Shown here one piece after another: positions 19,216 through 27,614 of a DNA stretch of 64,000 bases. The position numbers and the translations under genes are program-made. Within the stretch, counting starts at the first letter, position 1. The number at the start of each line of letters is the position of its first letter. This DNA comes from Agrobacterium arsenijevicii. GTDB taxonomy: Bacteria > Pseudomonadota > Alphaproteobacteria > Rhizobiales > Rhizobiaceae. Below the pieces are notes generated by a model. It had not been told where the DNA came from. It ran no database searches and was given only the letters and a program-made list of their open reading frames with translations. The DNA lies in the NCBI GenBank assembly GCA_000949895.1, contig JWIT01000003.1, positions 124,001 to 188,000 on the forward strand. Direction: 5' to 3'.

Positions 19216-19683
19216 TTATGCTGTATCAATACGGCACTGGTAGCAATTGTTGCGTGCAGAGCGCACATGCACATAGGCAACGTCGCCACGCTCCAGCAGA
19301 TGTCCCGCGCGCGCGACAATCTCGCCCGTCGCGGTCACCGCTCCGGTGCCGTAGACGATGCGGTCGTCGGCCCCGTATCCCCGCACGATATAATCAGGGC
19401 TGTCCAGCATCGGTGGAACTGCATCCGTCTGCGGGTAACGCCCGCAGTCCTCCGCATGGAGAAAGATCGGGCCCGTTTCGGCATAGGGCTGGAGCGAAGG
19501 GAAGGGCCGGTAGGCAAGGATCAGCATGCCTTCGCCGGCATCAATCTTGCCAAGGCAATGGCGGCAGGGCATGCCGCCGGGAGAAACGGCTTTTTCCGGC
19601 GGGTTGCCATAGGCGTCCGTAGCGCCTGCACGGAAAGCCAAAGCTTCCCTCTCCGGCATTGCGGTGAAAACTAGATCGGTCAT
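19216..19683 (-). CDS. DUF1203 domain protein
   Basis: A 155-residue protein of the DUF1203 family. Conserved features seen are PCRHCLGKI (a CxxC pair), GEGMLILAYRPFPS, PYAETGPIFLHAEDC, and a C-terminal VAYVHVRSARNNCYQCR. The paired cysteines suggest metal binding, which is inference. I start at ATG 19683 because GGAG lies 8 bases upstream; ATG 19695 would overlap it. No functional partner nearby; biochemical role unknown. Confidence 0.78.
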   Translation of the reverse strand: MTDLVFTAMPEREALAFRAGATDAYGNPPEKAVSPGGMPCRHCLGKIDAGEGMLILAYRPFPSLQPYAETGPIFLHAEDCGRYPQTDAVPPMLDSPDYIVRGYGADDRIVYGTGAVTATGEIVARAGHLLERGDVAYVHVRSARNNCYQCRIDTA

Positions 19684-19846
19684 GCGAGGCTCCATTTGGT
19701 TCGGATCGGCGTTGCTTCTTTGCAGCTATGACCCCGAAACAGACCTCTATCCACCCGATTCTTGACAGGTGATGCAACCAGCCCATTGCGTGACTCGTTA
19801 GCATCGGGAATCAGTGGCGCTCCTCGATCCCGGAAGGTCTGATTTT

Positions 19847-20731
19847 ATGTTCCGTCGTTTTCTGGCCGCCGTCCCGCTGGCTTTCGTTTCGTTGACGGTT
19901 CCGATTGACACGCAGGCGCAGGTCGCCTCCGGTCTTGATGGCCTCTCCGACGATCAGCTTCAGCAGGCGGTCAATTTCGTCATCGGCAATGCGATCTTCT
20001 CGCTTTATCACGAGGGCGCGCGCATGCTGATCTCGGATTTCGGAACGCCGGAGACCGGCAGCGCGCAGGCCCCGGCCGATCAACTGGCGGGCACGCTCAT
20101 CCTTCAGGCCAACGAGGAATGGCTCGATACCGCGCTCGTCAACGCCACCGACAGCTGGTATCTGGCGCGCGAGGCGGAGGCCTTGCCCGAGCACGAAGCA
20201 CCGGTCTTTTCGGCGCTCATTCCCGACAAGAGCCGCGACCGCAACATGGCCTGCCTGATGGTTGGCCGCGACAAGGACGGTTATGGCGATCTGGCCACCA
20301 TGATGGGGCTGCCCAATAACGAATTCGCCAAATGCGGTGCCACCTATCCGCATGTCGCTTCGGCGTGGGAAGATTTCCTGACACCTCATCGCACGCAGAC
20401 GCCGTCCAGATTTACCGTGAGTTACATGCCGCCGCGCGATCCGGAGCTTGAGCCCTACGCCATCATGGTCAAGGAATCGAAGGTTCTCGATCTCATCAGC
20501 CGCAGTTTCGGCGCTTATGGCCTGAAGGGCGATGTCAAGTTGACGGCGCGGTCCTGTGGGCGTCCCGATGTCTACTGGTCGTCGGAAAAGCGCGAGATCA
20601 CCTATTGCTACGAGCTGGGTAAATTCCAGGCGGAGCTGATTGCCGATCATCTCCTGAACAATGTCACGGAAGACAAGGGTTCCGCCGGTGGGCAAACCCC
20701 GACGGCGGTCACTCTGGAAAGAGAAATCTGA
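19847..20731 (+). CDS. Secreted DUF4344-like protein with degenerate metallopeptidase motif
   Basis: A 294-residue exported protein; MFRRFLAAVPLAFVSLTV..TQAQ is a signal peptide. The pattern YHEGARMLISDFGTPETG..ADQLAGTLIL resembles the DUF4344 putative metallopeptidases, whose usual core is HExxH followed by acidic residues and an ADQLA-like helix. Here the second histidine position reads arginine (HEGAR), so zinc catalysis looks lost. The later IPDKSRDRNMACLMVG and REITYCYEL segments match the family's C-terminal half. ATG 19847 follows GGAAGG by 8 bases. Family assignment is by pattern recall and needs a profile check. Confidence 0.65.
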   Translation: MFRRFLAAVPLAFVSLTVPIDTQAQVASGLDGLSDDQLQQAVNFVIGNAIFSLYHEGARMLISDFGTPETGSAQAPADQLAGTLILQANEEWLDTALVNATDSWYLAREAEALPEHEAPVFSALIPDKSRDRNMACLMVGRDKDGYGDLATMMGLPNNEFAKCGATYPHVASAWEDFLTPHRTQTPSRFTVSYMPPRDPELEPYAIMVKESKVLDLISRSFGAYGLKGDVKLTARSCGRPDVYWSSEKREITYCYELGKFQAELIADHLLNNVTEDKGSAGGQTPTAVTLEREI

Positions 20732-20785
20732 GGCCAGTTACCGCATGCACGGCAACCTGTCCTCTTGAAACGGGAGGATATTGCC

Positions 20786-21430
20786 ATGCCGAAGGTTGTC
20801 GTTCGCAATTTTTCCATTTCAATTGACGGATATGGCGCCGGGCCGGACCAGTCTCTTCAGAACCCGCTGGGCGTGAACGGCGAAACGCTGCACCAATGGG
20901 CGTTCAAGACCCGCACCTTCCACCGCATGTTCGGAAAGGAGGGCGGCTCGACCGGTACGGATGAGGATTTTACCGAAAAGAGCTTCGCAAATATCGGCGC
21001 ATGGATATTGGGACGCAACATGTTCGGGCCTATCCGCGGCGCATGGCTGGATGAAAACTGGAAGGGCTGGTGGGGCGATGAGCCACCCTATCACGTCCCG
21101 GTTTTTGTGTTGACGCACCATGCGCGCGCCTCTTTCACCATGAAGGGCGGCACCGTCTTCCATTTCGTCACGACAGGCATCAAGGCTGCCCTCGACATGG
21201 CGCTGGAGGCGGCAAACGGCAAGGATGTCAGGATCGGCGGCGGCGTTTCCACGATCCGGCAATATATGGCCGAAGGCATGATCGACGAATTGCATTTGGC
21301 GCTTGCGCCGGTGTTTCTCGGCAGGGGTGAAAATCTCTTCCAAGGGCTGGATTTGCCTGCGCTTGGTTATCGCTGCACCGGAACGGTGGCGGGCGAGGGC
21401 GCTACCCATCTGGTTATCGACAAGGCATGA
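20786..21430 (+). CDS. Dihydrofolate reductase-family protein (RibD C-terminal-like)
   Basis: A 214-residue protein of the RibD C-terminal/DHFR-fold family: an N-terminal VVRNFSISIDGYGAGPDQS, a central LGRNMFGP, the nucleotide-binding RIGGGVSTIRQYMAEGMIDELHLALAP, and LGRGENLF. Members are NADPH-dependent reductases of mostly unknown substrate; this is not a folate-type DHFR nor full RibD. ATG 20786 follows GGGAGG. It lies 55 bases after the DUF4344-like gene on the same strand and could be co-transcribed. Confidence 0.8.
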   Translation: MPKVVVRNFSISIDGYGAGPDQSLQNPLGVNGETLHQWAFKTRTFHRMFGKEGGSTGTDEDFTEKSFANIGAWILGRNMFGPIRGAWLDENWKGWWGDEPPYHVPVFVLTHHARASFTMKGGTVFHFVTTGIKAALDMALEAANGKDVRIGGGVSTIRQYMAEGMIDELHLALAPVFLGRGENLFQGLDLPALGYRCTGTVAGEGATHLVIDKA

Positions 21431-21501
21431 ATGCTGCGCCGTTTAGGGCATTTCCGCTAAAACCGCGGAGCGGCGTCTTGTGCAGCTGCCGCCCCACTCT
21501 C

Positions 21502-21530
21502 CTCATTCCTGTGACAAGCACAGGAATGAG
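21502..21530. terminator. Perfect hairpin between convergent genes
   Basis: A 12-base perfect inverted repeat CTCATTCCTGTG / CACAGGAATGAG with the loop ACAAG lies between the reductase gene and the sseA fusion gene. It may end both transcripts or be an intergenic repeat; a T run is missing. Confidence 0.5.
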
Positions 21531-21550
21531 GGAAACGGATTTCCGGCAAC

Positions 21551-22972
21551 TCAGTTGCGCAGCGAGATTTCCAGAAGCTCGGTATCGGACAGCGGCTCCA
21601 CCCAGGCCTCATAGGTGCCAACAGGCGAAAAGCCCATCATCTGGTAGAGTTGCAGCGCGCGCGGATGGTCGAGCGTGTTGGTGGTCACCGTCACGCGTTT
21701 GGGATTGTCCTGCCAGGCGGCGTAAAGCGCCTGCAACAGGAACCACTTGCCGACACCTGCGCCGATCGCCTCTTCGAGCAGCCCGAAATAGGAAAGCTCG
21801 GTCACCTCGTCGCTCGCCTTGTTCAGCTCGAAGAAACCGGCTGGCGCACCGTTCATGTAAAGAACCGTGACGCTGTTGTTCGGGTTCTTGAGGGTGGCGG
21901 ACAATTCCGCATCGCTCATGCGCATGCGTTTTTGCCAATGCCAGCGTTTTCCCACCCGCCAGTACATGTAGCGATAGAAGTGCAGGGGAATATCGTTGAC
22001 CCGCATCAGCGCCGTCTGGATGTTGACGGGGATCGCGAGGCTCACCTTCGGCGGCGCCGTCATTTCCAGCTGCGTGACATGCGCCTTCAAAGGCCCATGC
22101 GACACCACGGGAACAGGCTCGGCAGGGCCGGTAACAATAGGCGTATCTTCCAGCCCGCCCCATTCCGACCAGGAGCCGTCATAGAGCGAATTGTCCTGAT
22201 GGCCGAGTGACTCCAGCGCCAGCGTGATGACGGCGGCGGTGACGCCCGAGCCGCAGCTGGTAACGACAGGCTTGCCGAGATCGATACCGGCGTCAGTCAC
22301 CATCTTGCGGATGGCGGTGAGGTCCTTGAAATGGCCGTTCTCGGAAAAGGCTGTCGCGGGCAGGCTGCGTGCGCCGGGCATGTGGCCGGAACGCATGCCG
22401 GCACGCGGTTCGGCCTCATCGCCGGTGAAACGTCCCGCGCCACGAGCATCGGCGATCTGCTTTTCACCGCCGTCGACGATGCCACGCATGGTCGAAAGCG
22501 AAGTCACGCGCTTCTCATTGAAATCGGGTGTGAAGGTGGCGGGTTCGATCTCCGGCGTGCCGGTTTCGAGCGGGCGGCCTTCGCGCTTCCAGCCGTCAAG
22601 GCCGCCATCCAGCACATAGGCCTTGCGCACGCCCATCACCCGCAGCATCCACCAGACGCGCGGTGCGGAGAAGAAACCGGGGCCGTCATAGACCACGATC
22701 GTGTCGGTGTCGCTGAGACCAAGCTCGCCCACCTGTTCGGCAAAGAATTCCGGCGAGGGCAGGGAATGCGGCAGGCCGGTCGTATGATCGGCGATCTTGT
22801 CCTGATCGAAGAACACGGCGCCGGGCAGATGACCCGCCGCAAATTCTTCCGCGCCATTGCGCTTGTGTGTGGGCAGATACCAGGAGGCGTCAACGACACG
22901 AAACCCGGCCGTGCCGAGCTGTGCTTCTACCCAGTCCGCCGAAACGACGAAACGGCTCTTATCCGTGCTCAC
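21551..22972 (-). CDS. sseA: 3-mercaptopyruvate sulfurtransferase fused to a C-terminal GNAT domain
   Basis: A 473-residue protein. Residues 1 to about 285 are two tandem rhodanese domains of the SseA type: WYLP, GHLPGAVFFD, and the catalytic loop CGSGVTA with the active cysteine at about residue 240. After a linker, residues from about 320 form a GNAT-fold acetyltransferase domain (acetyl-CoA-type region GVGKWFLLQALYAAW, then RALQLYQMMGF). The sulfurtransferase moves sulphur from mercaptopyruvate to thiol acceptors; the acyl target is unknown. I prefer GTG 22972 with GGGAGA upstream over ATG 22996, which overlaps alaX. Downstream in the likely cysK-alaX-sseA operon. There is no stop codon between the two halves. 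Confidence 0.85.
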   Translation of the reverse strand: MSTDKSRFVVSADWVEAQLGTAGFRVVDASWYLPTHKRNGAEEFAAGHLPGAVFFDQDKIADHTTGLPHSLPSPEFFAEQVGELGLSDTDTIVVYDGPGFFSAPRVWWMLRVMGVRKAYVLDGGLDGWKREGRPLETGTPEIEPATFTPDFNEKRVTSLSTMRGIVDGGEKQIADARGAGRFTGDEAEPRAGMRSGHMPGARSLPATAFSENGHFKDLTAIRKMVTDAGIDLGKPVVTSCGSGVTAAVITLALESLGHQDNSLYDGSWSEWGGLEDTPIVTGPAEPVPVVSHGPLKAHVTQLEMTAPPKVSLAIPVNIQTALMRVNDIPLHFYRYMYWRVGKRWHWQKRMRMSDAELSATLKNPNNSVTVLYMNGAPAGFFELNKASDEVTELSYFGLLEEAIGAGVGKWFLLQALYAAWQDNPKRVTVTTNTLDHPRALQLYQMMGFSPVGTYEAWVEPLSDTELLEISLRN

Positions 22973-22988
22973 GATGTTTCTCCCGATT

Positions 22989-23726
22989 TCAGGCAACAGC
23001 TTCAGGCGCGCCGAAACGAATGCGGAACCGCCTGTTCTCCTTGCCCTTCTTTTCTATCTTGGCAATGTGAATATCACCAACTTCCTGCGTTTCGGAAACA
23101 TGGGTGCCGCCGCAGGGCTGGCTGTCGATGGCAGAGTTTTCGCCGATGCAGACGAGGCTGACCCGGCCAAGGCCCATTGGCGGGCGTACGTTCTTGGATT
23201 TGACGATGCCCGGATTGGCCTGAAGCTCCTCGTCGGTAATCCATTGCAGGAAGACGGGATGGTTGGCTTTCACCAGTTCCATCAGCTTTGCCGTCACTTC
23301 GTCCTTGTCGATGGTTTCCGACATGTCGAAATCGACGCGTGATTCGTCCTCGCCGACGGCAGCACCCGTGATCGGCCACTGGCAGACGACGGAGAGCAGA
23401 TGGCAGGCCGTGTGCATGCGCATCAGCTTGTAGCGGCGCGGCCAGTCCACATGCAAGGTCAGCTTCTCGCCGATCTCGGGAGAAGGCTGACCTTCTAGCG
23501 GCACATGGACGATCACGCTCTTGTCGGCACCGTTTTTGGTAATGCCGAGCTCGATGCGCGAACCGTCTGCCCGCTCTAGAAAGCCGCTATCGCCCGGCTG
23601 GCCGCCGGAGGTGGCGTAAAAGCAGGTCTGGTCGAACTCGATGCCGCCATCCTCATGCACCGCCGTGACGATCGCTTCTGCGGTGGAAAGATAAAAATCG
23701 TCACGGAACAGGGCATTCACAGGCAT
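22989..23726 (-). CDS. alaX: Alanyl-tRNA editing protein (AlaX-like)
   Basis: A 245-residue free-standing editing domain related to the AlaRS editing half. It carries both zinc/active-site motifs, HTACH and CGGTH, plus the N-terminal TCFYATSGGQPGDSG. It should hydrolyse mischarged Ser- or Gly-tRNA-Ala in the cytoplasm. Length fits the longer AlaX-II type. It is 12 bases downstream of cysK and just ahead of sseA on the minus strand, so it is likely part of one transcript with cysteine-metabolism genes. An AlaX acting on serine mischarging would fit beside serine-derived cysteine synthesis, but this is inference. Confidence 0.9.
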   Translation of the reverse strand: MPVNALFRDDFYLSTAEAIVTAVHEDGGIEFDQTCFYATSGGQPGDSGFLERADGSRIELGITKNGADKSVIVHVPLEGQPSPEIGEKLTLHVDWPRRYKLMRMHTACHLLSVVCQWPITGAAVGEDESRVDFDMSETIDKDEVTAKLMELVKANHPVFLQWITDEELQANPGIVKSKNVRPPMGLGRVSLVCIGENSAIDSQPCGGTHVSETQEVGDIHIAKIEKKGKENRRFRIRFGAPEAVA

Positions 23727-23738
23727 TTCGGCATGTCC

Positions 23739-24776
23739 TCAAACGGTTTCGTACGGAACCGCAATCTCGCTTTTCGTTGCCAGCCACTGCGGAACCGGAA
23801 GTCCCTTGGAACGCAGGAAATCCGGATTGAAGAGCTTCGACTGATAACGATTACCGTAGTCGCAAAGTATCGTTACGATGGTATGCCCCGGACCAAGCTC
23901 GCGGGCAAGGCGGATTGCGCCGGCAATGTTGATGCCGGAGGAACCGCCGAGGCACAGACCCTCTTTCGTGACCAGGTCGAACAGCACCGGCAGGGCTTCC
24001 GCATCCGAAATGCGATAGGAGAAATCCGGCGTGAAGCCTTCCAGATTGGCGGTGATGCGCCCCTGTCCGATGCCCTCGGTGATGGAGGAACCTTCGGATT
24101 TCAGCACGCCGTGCTTGTAAAACTCATAAAGGGCGGCGCCTTCGGGATCGGCAAGGCCGATCTTGATGTCGGGATTGAAATCGCGCAGGCCGTCGGCCAC
24201 GCCCGCAAGGGTTCCGCCGGAACCGACCGAGCAAATGAAACCATCGACCTTGCCGTCCGTCTGATCCCAGATTTCCGGTGCCGTAGTTTCGATATGGGCC
24301 TGACGGTTGGCGATATTGTCGAACTGGTTGGCCCAGACCGCGCCGTTTTCATCGGTTGCGGCAAGCTGTTTCGCCAGCCGGCCGGAGACCTTCACGTAAT
24401 TGTTCGGGTTGGAATAAGGTGCGGCCGGAACTTCGACCAGCTTGGCGCCGAGAAGTTTCAGCGCATCCTTCTTTTCCTGGCTCTGCGTCTCGGGAATGAC
24501 GATGACAGTCTTGTAGCCGAGCGCATTGGCGACCAGCGACAGGCCGATGCCGGTGTTGCCCGCCGTGCCTTCCACGATGGTGCCGCCCGGCCGTAACTGT
24601 CCGCGCCGTTCGGCGTCGCGGATGATGTAGAGTGCGGCGCGATCCTTCACCGACTGGCCGGGGTTGAGGAACTCCGCCTTGCCGAGGATTTCACACCCCG
24701 TCGCTTCAGAGGCGGCTTTCAGACGGATGAGCGGCGTGTTGCCGATAGCACTGAGCGCAGAGGAGTGAATGGTCAT
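23739..24776 (-). CDS. cysK: Cysteine synthase family PLP enzyme
   Basis: A 345-residue fold-type II PLP enzyme making cysteine from O-acetylserine and sulphide. The PLP lysine lies in GQSVKDRAA, the substrate loop is EGTAGNTGIG (standard CysK has TSGNTG), and the phosphate-binding loop is SVGSGGT. The tail after about residue 310 is longer than in E. coli CysK. The variant substrate loop leaves room for a related activity such as a cystathionine beta-synthase-like reaction. It is the first gene of the likely cysK-alaX-sseA operon; ATG 24776 opens the run with no gene close upstream. Confidence 0.85.
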   Translation of the reverse strand: MTIHSSALSAIGNTPLIRLKAASEATGCEILGKAEFLNPGQSVKDRAALYIIRDAERRGQLRPGGTIVEGTAGNTGIGLSLVANALGYKTVIVIPETQSQEKKDALKLLGAKLVEVPAAPYSNPNNYVKVSGRLAKQLAATDENGAVWANQFDNIANRQAHIETTAPEIWDQTDGKVDGFICSVGSGGTLAGVADGLRDFNPDIKIGLADPEGAALYEFYKHGVLKSEGSSITEGIGQGRITANLEGFTPDFSYRISDAEALPVLFDLVTKEGLCLGGSSGINIAGAIRLARELGPGHTIVTILCDYGNRYQSKLFNPDFLRSKGLPVPQWLATKSEIAVPYETV

Positions 24777-24898
24777 GATTGAGCCTTCTTGTCTGAGCGG
24801 AAATTAGGTGCCGTTATGTCCCGTTACAACCGCCTCAAGGCAAGAAATTATCTTCCCGCCTTTGGCTTAGCCACGCAAAATTTTGCCGATACCCAATT

Positions 24899-26338
24899 TT
24901 ATGTGGTCTTCTTCACTTCGGCATAGGCCGCAAGCGCTCTTTCGCGTGCCTTCGTGTGGTCGACAATCGGCTGGGGATAGGTTTTGCCAAGCTCGATGCC
25001 CGCCTTCTGCAGCACCGCCTGCGGCGCCTCAAACGGCTTGTGGATGTATTTTCCTTCAAGCTTTTCAAGCTCCGGCACGAAGCGGCGCACATAATCGCCC
25101 TCGCCATCGAATTTTTCGCCCTGCAATATGGGGTTGAAGATGCGGAAAAACGGCGAGGCGTCCGCGCCCGAGCCCGCCACCCACTGCCAGTTGGCGGCAT
25201 TCGAGGCCGGATCGGCATCAACAAGCGTATCGCGAAACCATTTCTCACCCCTCCGCCAGTCGATCAGCAGATGTTTGATGAGAAAGGAAGCAACGATCAT
25301 GCGCACCCGGTTATGCATGGTGCCGTGTTTCCACAGTTGCCGCATACCGGCATCGACGATCGGATAACCCGTCATGCCGCGTTTCCAGGCGTCGAAGGAT
25401 TTCTCGTCGTCCCGCCAGCCGAAGGCATCGAAACTGTCATTCCAGTTCTTTTCGTCCAACTCAGGGAAATGAAACAGCAGATGGTAGCAGAATTCCCGCC
25501 AGACGAGTTCCTTGCGAAACCGGCTGATATCGTTGGAGGCGATATGGCGGGAGAGGCCCTTCGTCGCGTGCCAGACGGCGGCAGGCGATATTTCGCCCAG
25601 AGCCAGATGCGGCGCAAGCAGCGAGGTGGCGTCTTTCGCCGGAAAATCGCGGCCTTCCTCGTATCCCTTCAAAGCGCCGTCGATGAAATCATCGAGTTTT
25701 TCTCGGGCGCTGTTTTCGCCGGGTGTCCATATTTCGCTGAAATCCCTGGCCCAGTCAGGTTTGACGGGCAGGAGCTTCCAGTCGCCAAGCTTCTCCGATT
25801 TCGGCCATGTCTGCGGTGCCTTCAGGCTCTTCGGTTCATCCGCCGGCGCATGCGGCTCCTCGCCGCCCTCCAGCGCCCGCCAGAAGGGCGTATAGACGCG
25901 GTAAGGGCCGCCGGATTTTGTCTGCACGCGGGATGGTTCATGCAGCAGGTGTCCGGCAAAGCTGCGAACGGTCAGGCCGTCGTCCCGGAGCTTCTGTTTC
26001 AGCGCTTTGTCCGTCGCCATGCCGGCCGGTTCGTAGCGGCGGTTCCAGAATACGGTATCAGCACCGGTTTCGGATATCAGCTGATCCAATACCTCCCCGG
26101 CATTGCCGCTCATGAGCAGGAGACGGCTGCCGGTCTTTTCCAGCGCGGCGTAGAGCGAGACAAGCGAATGATGAAGCCACCATTCCTGTGCTCCACCCAG
26201 CGGGCCGCAAGACTTTTCTCTTATGTAGAGCGGGATGATGGGGCCGCCATGCTCCACTGCTGCAAGAAGGGCGAGATTGTCCGCAAGACGCAAATCTTTG
26301 CGGAACCAGACGATGACGGGAGAGGCTGTTGTCTGCAT
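24899..26338 (-). CDS. phrA: Deoxyribodipyrimidine photolyase (class III CPD photolyase)
   Basis: A 479-residue flavoprotein that uses blue light to split cyclobutane pyrimidine dimers. The N-terminal antenna domain begins VIVWFRKDLRLADN; the FAD-binding helical domain has the ELVWREFCYHLLFHFP segment, GMTGYPIVDAGMRQLW, MHNRVRMIVASFLIKHLLIDWRRGE, and the flavin motif DADPASNAANWQWVAG SGAD. The overall sequence matches what I recall of the A. tumefaciens PhrA, a class III enzyme with a methenyl-tetrahydrofolate antenna. It is a monocistronic gene on the minus strand, about 120 bases behind cysK's start in the opposite reading order. Confidence 0.93.
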   Translation of the reverse strand: MQTTASPVIVWFRKDLRLADNLALLAAVEHGGPIIPLYIREKSCGPLGGAQEWWLHHSLVSLYAALEKTGSRLLLMSGNAGEVLDQLISETGADTVFWNRRYEPAGMATDKALKQKLRDDGLTVRSFAGHLLHEPSRVQTKSGGPYRVYTPFWRALEGGEEPHAPADEPKSLKAPQTWPKSEKLGDWKLLPVKPDWARDFSEIWTPGENSAREKLDDFIDGALKGYEEGRDFPAKDATSLLAPHLALGEISPAAVWHATKGLSRHIASNDISRFRKELVWREFCYHLLFHFPELDEKNWNDSFDAFGWRDDEKSFDAWKRGMTGYPIVDAGMRQLWKHGTMHNRVRMIVASFLIKHLLIDWRRGEKWFRDTLVDADPASNAANWQWVAGSGADASPFFRIFNPILQGEKFDGEGDYVRRFVPELEKLEGKYIHKPFEAPQAVLQKAGIELGKTYPQPIVDHTKARERALAAYAEVKKTT

Positions 26339-26527
26339 GAAGGGATCCGGTTCACTTCCGCTTGAACGAGTGTTGAAACGCTTTGTTCCGCAAATGGCGT
26401 AGAATGGAGAAATGGAGGCGCATGGTTATTCGAGGGTTATTTTTTTGGCCTTGAAACCGCAGGTGAAGGGAACCAACTGGAGGAGCCGGCGTTTGTCGCG
26501 GGTTAATAGAGCATGGAAGTGCAATCA

Positions 26528-26812
26528 ATGTTGCTGAATGACGTTAAGTGGGAAAAGCCCGTTACCATATCCCTGGAAAACGGTGCTCCCCGAATTTTCA
26601 ACGGCGTTTACGAGGCCTTCGATTTTCTGCAGCACGAATGGCCGCAACGCGGTGGCAAGGCACACGAACAGGCACTGCGTCTGTGCCGCGCCTCGCTTAT
26701 GGGGGATGTGGCGGGAGAGATTGCCCGCGCGGCCTTCGTCACCGCAAGCCAGCAGGCGCAATGCCTGTTGGAAGACGGAAACAGGGCGGAGCAGGGTAAA
26801 ATTGCATCCTGA
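26528..26812 (+). CDS. DUF982 small protein
   Basis: A 94-residue member of the DUF982 family, almost confined to Rhizobiales. It shows VKWEKPVTISLENGAPRIFNGVYEAFDFLQHEWP and a C-terminal helix with ALRLCRASLMGDVAGEIARAAF. ATG 26528 is chosen because GGAAG lies 8 bases upstream; ATG 26513 is the in-frame alternative without a ribosome site. Function unknown. It lies between two divergent DNA-repair genes (photolyase and alkyltransferase). Confidence 0.78.
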   Translation: MLLNDVKWEKPVTISLENGAPRIFNGVYEAFDFLQHEWPQRGGKAHEQALRLCRASLMGDVAGEIARAAFVTASQQAQCLLEDGNRAEQGKIAS

Positions 26813-26931
26813 GCAATTTCTGGACTGAGATGTGAAAGGCCATCCGCAAAAGCCGGGTGGCCTTGTTGTATCAGCAGCCAGAAACGGGTTGTTTCGAACG
26901 CAGGATATGGCATCTTTCGCGCCGAAAGCGG

Positions 26932-27501
26932 ATGAATACGGCGATGAGCAACCACTACGGCTATATTGTTTTTCCGACGGCGCTTGGCCATTGCGGCCTT
27001 GCATGGGCAGGGCGCGGTATCGTGCGTCTGCAATTGCCGAGCACTGATGCCGGCGAGACCGAAAGACTTCTCCAGAAGCGCCTGCCGTCGTCATCCATCG
27101 CGGTCCCCGAAACACGGACCCGTGAGGTGATCGCGATGATTACCCGTTATTTCAGTGGTGAGGAGATTGATTTTAGCGCCGTCGATCTCGATCTTGCCGG
27201 ACAGGAGCGGTTCTTTCTCGATGTTTACGTGGTGGCGCGGCAGATCGGCTGGGGCCGCACCACGACCTATGGCGGCATCGTGAAAACGCTGGGCCTCGGC
27301 ATGGAAAAGGCCCGCGATGTCGGTCAGGCCATGGCGAGAAATCCGGTGCCGCTGATCATTCCCTGCCACCGCGTGCTGGCCGCCGGCGGCCGTTTGGGCG
27401 GCTTTTCCGCGCCGGGGGGAACGAACACCAAATTGCGGATGCTGGATCTCGAAAATGCCGGCCGTGCCCACGCGGACGATGCACAGGGTAGCTTGTTTTG
27501 A
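26932..27501 (+). CDS. ogt: Methylated-DNA-protein-cysteine S-methyltransferase
   Basis: A protein of about 189 residues that removes alkyl groups from O6-alkylguanine by suicide transfer to its active cysteine (about Cys145, in IPCHRVLAAGG). The wing and helix-turn-helix segments VARQIGWGRTTTYGGIV and AMARNPVPL are present, as is GFSAPGGTNTKLRML. The N-terminal domain lacks the Ada-type zinc cysteines, so this is an Ogt-like stand-alone repair protein. Starts at ATG 26932 or 26944 are both possible; an upstream ATG at 26857 adds an unlikely tail. Confidence 0.88.
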   Translation: MNTAMSNHYGYIVFPTALGHCGLAWAGRGIVRLQLPSTDAGETERLLQKRLPSSSIAVPETRTREVIAMITRYFSGEEIDFSAVDLDLAGQERFFLDVYVVARQIGWGRTTTYGGIVKTLGLGMEKARDVGQAMARNPVPLIIPCHRVLAAGGRLGGFSAPGGTNTKLRMLDLENAGRAHADDAQGSLF

Positions 27502-27560
27502 AGCAATGACAGATCAGCCGGCATGAATAGCCGTCTGATTTCTGCCCTTTTCTCGTCAAA

Positions 27561-27578
27561 TTGTCGCTAGATTGTCAT
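27561..27578 (+). promoter_or_regulatory. Weak Pho-box-like repeat
   Basis: TTGTCGC, TAGA, TTGTCAT: two imperfect 7-base repeats with a 4-base spacer, 37 bases before the TTG start of the following gene. The first repeat departs from CTGTCAT at two or three positions, so this is only suggestive. Confidence 0.25.
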
Positions 27579-27614
27579 AATACACGGACGCCCTCTAACA
27601 TAAGGGCGAGACGT

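Noticed and set aside
24899-26338. Cryptochrome/photoreceptor identity for the photolyase gene
   Set aside because: The overall sequence fits a CPD photolyase of the class III group and no regulatory C-terminal extension is present.
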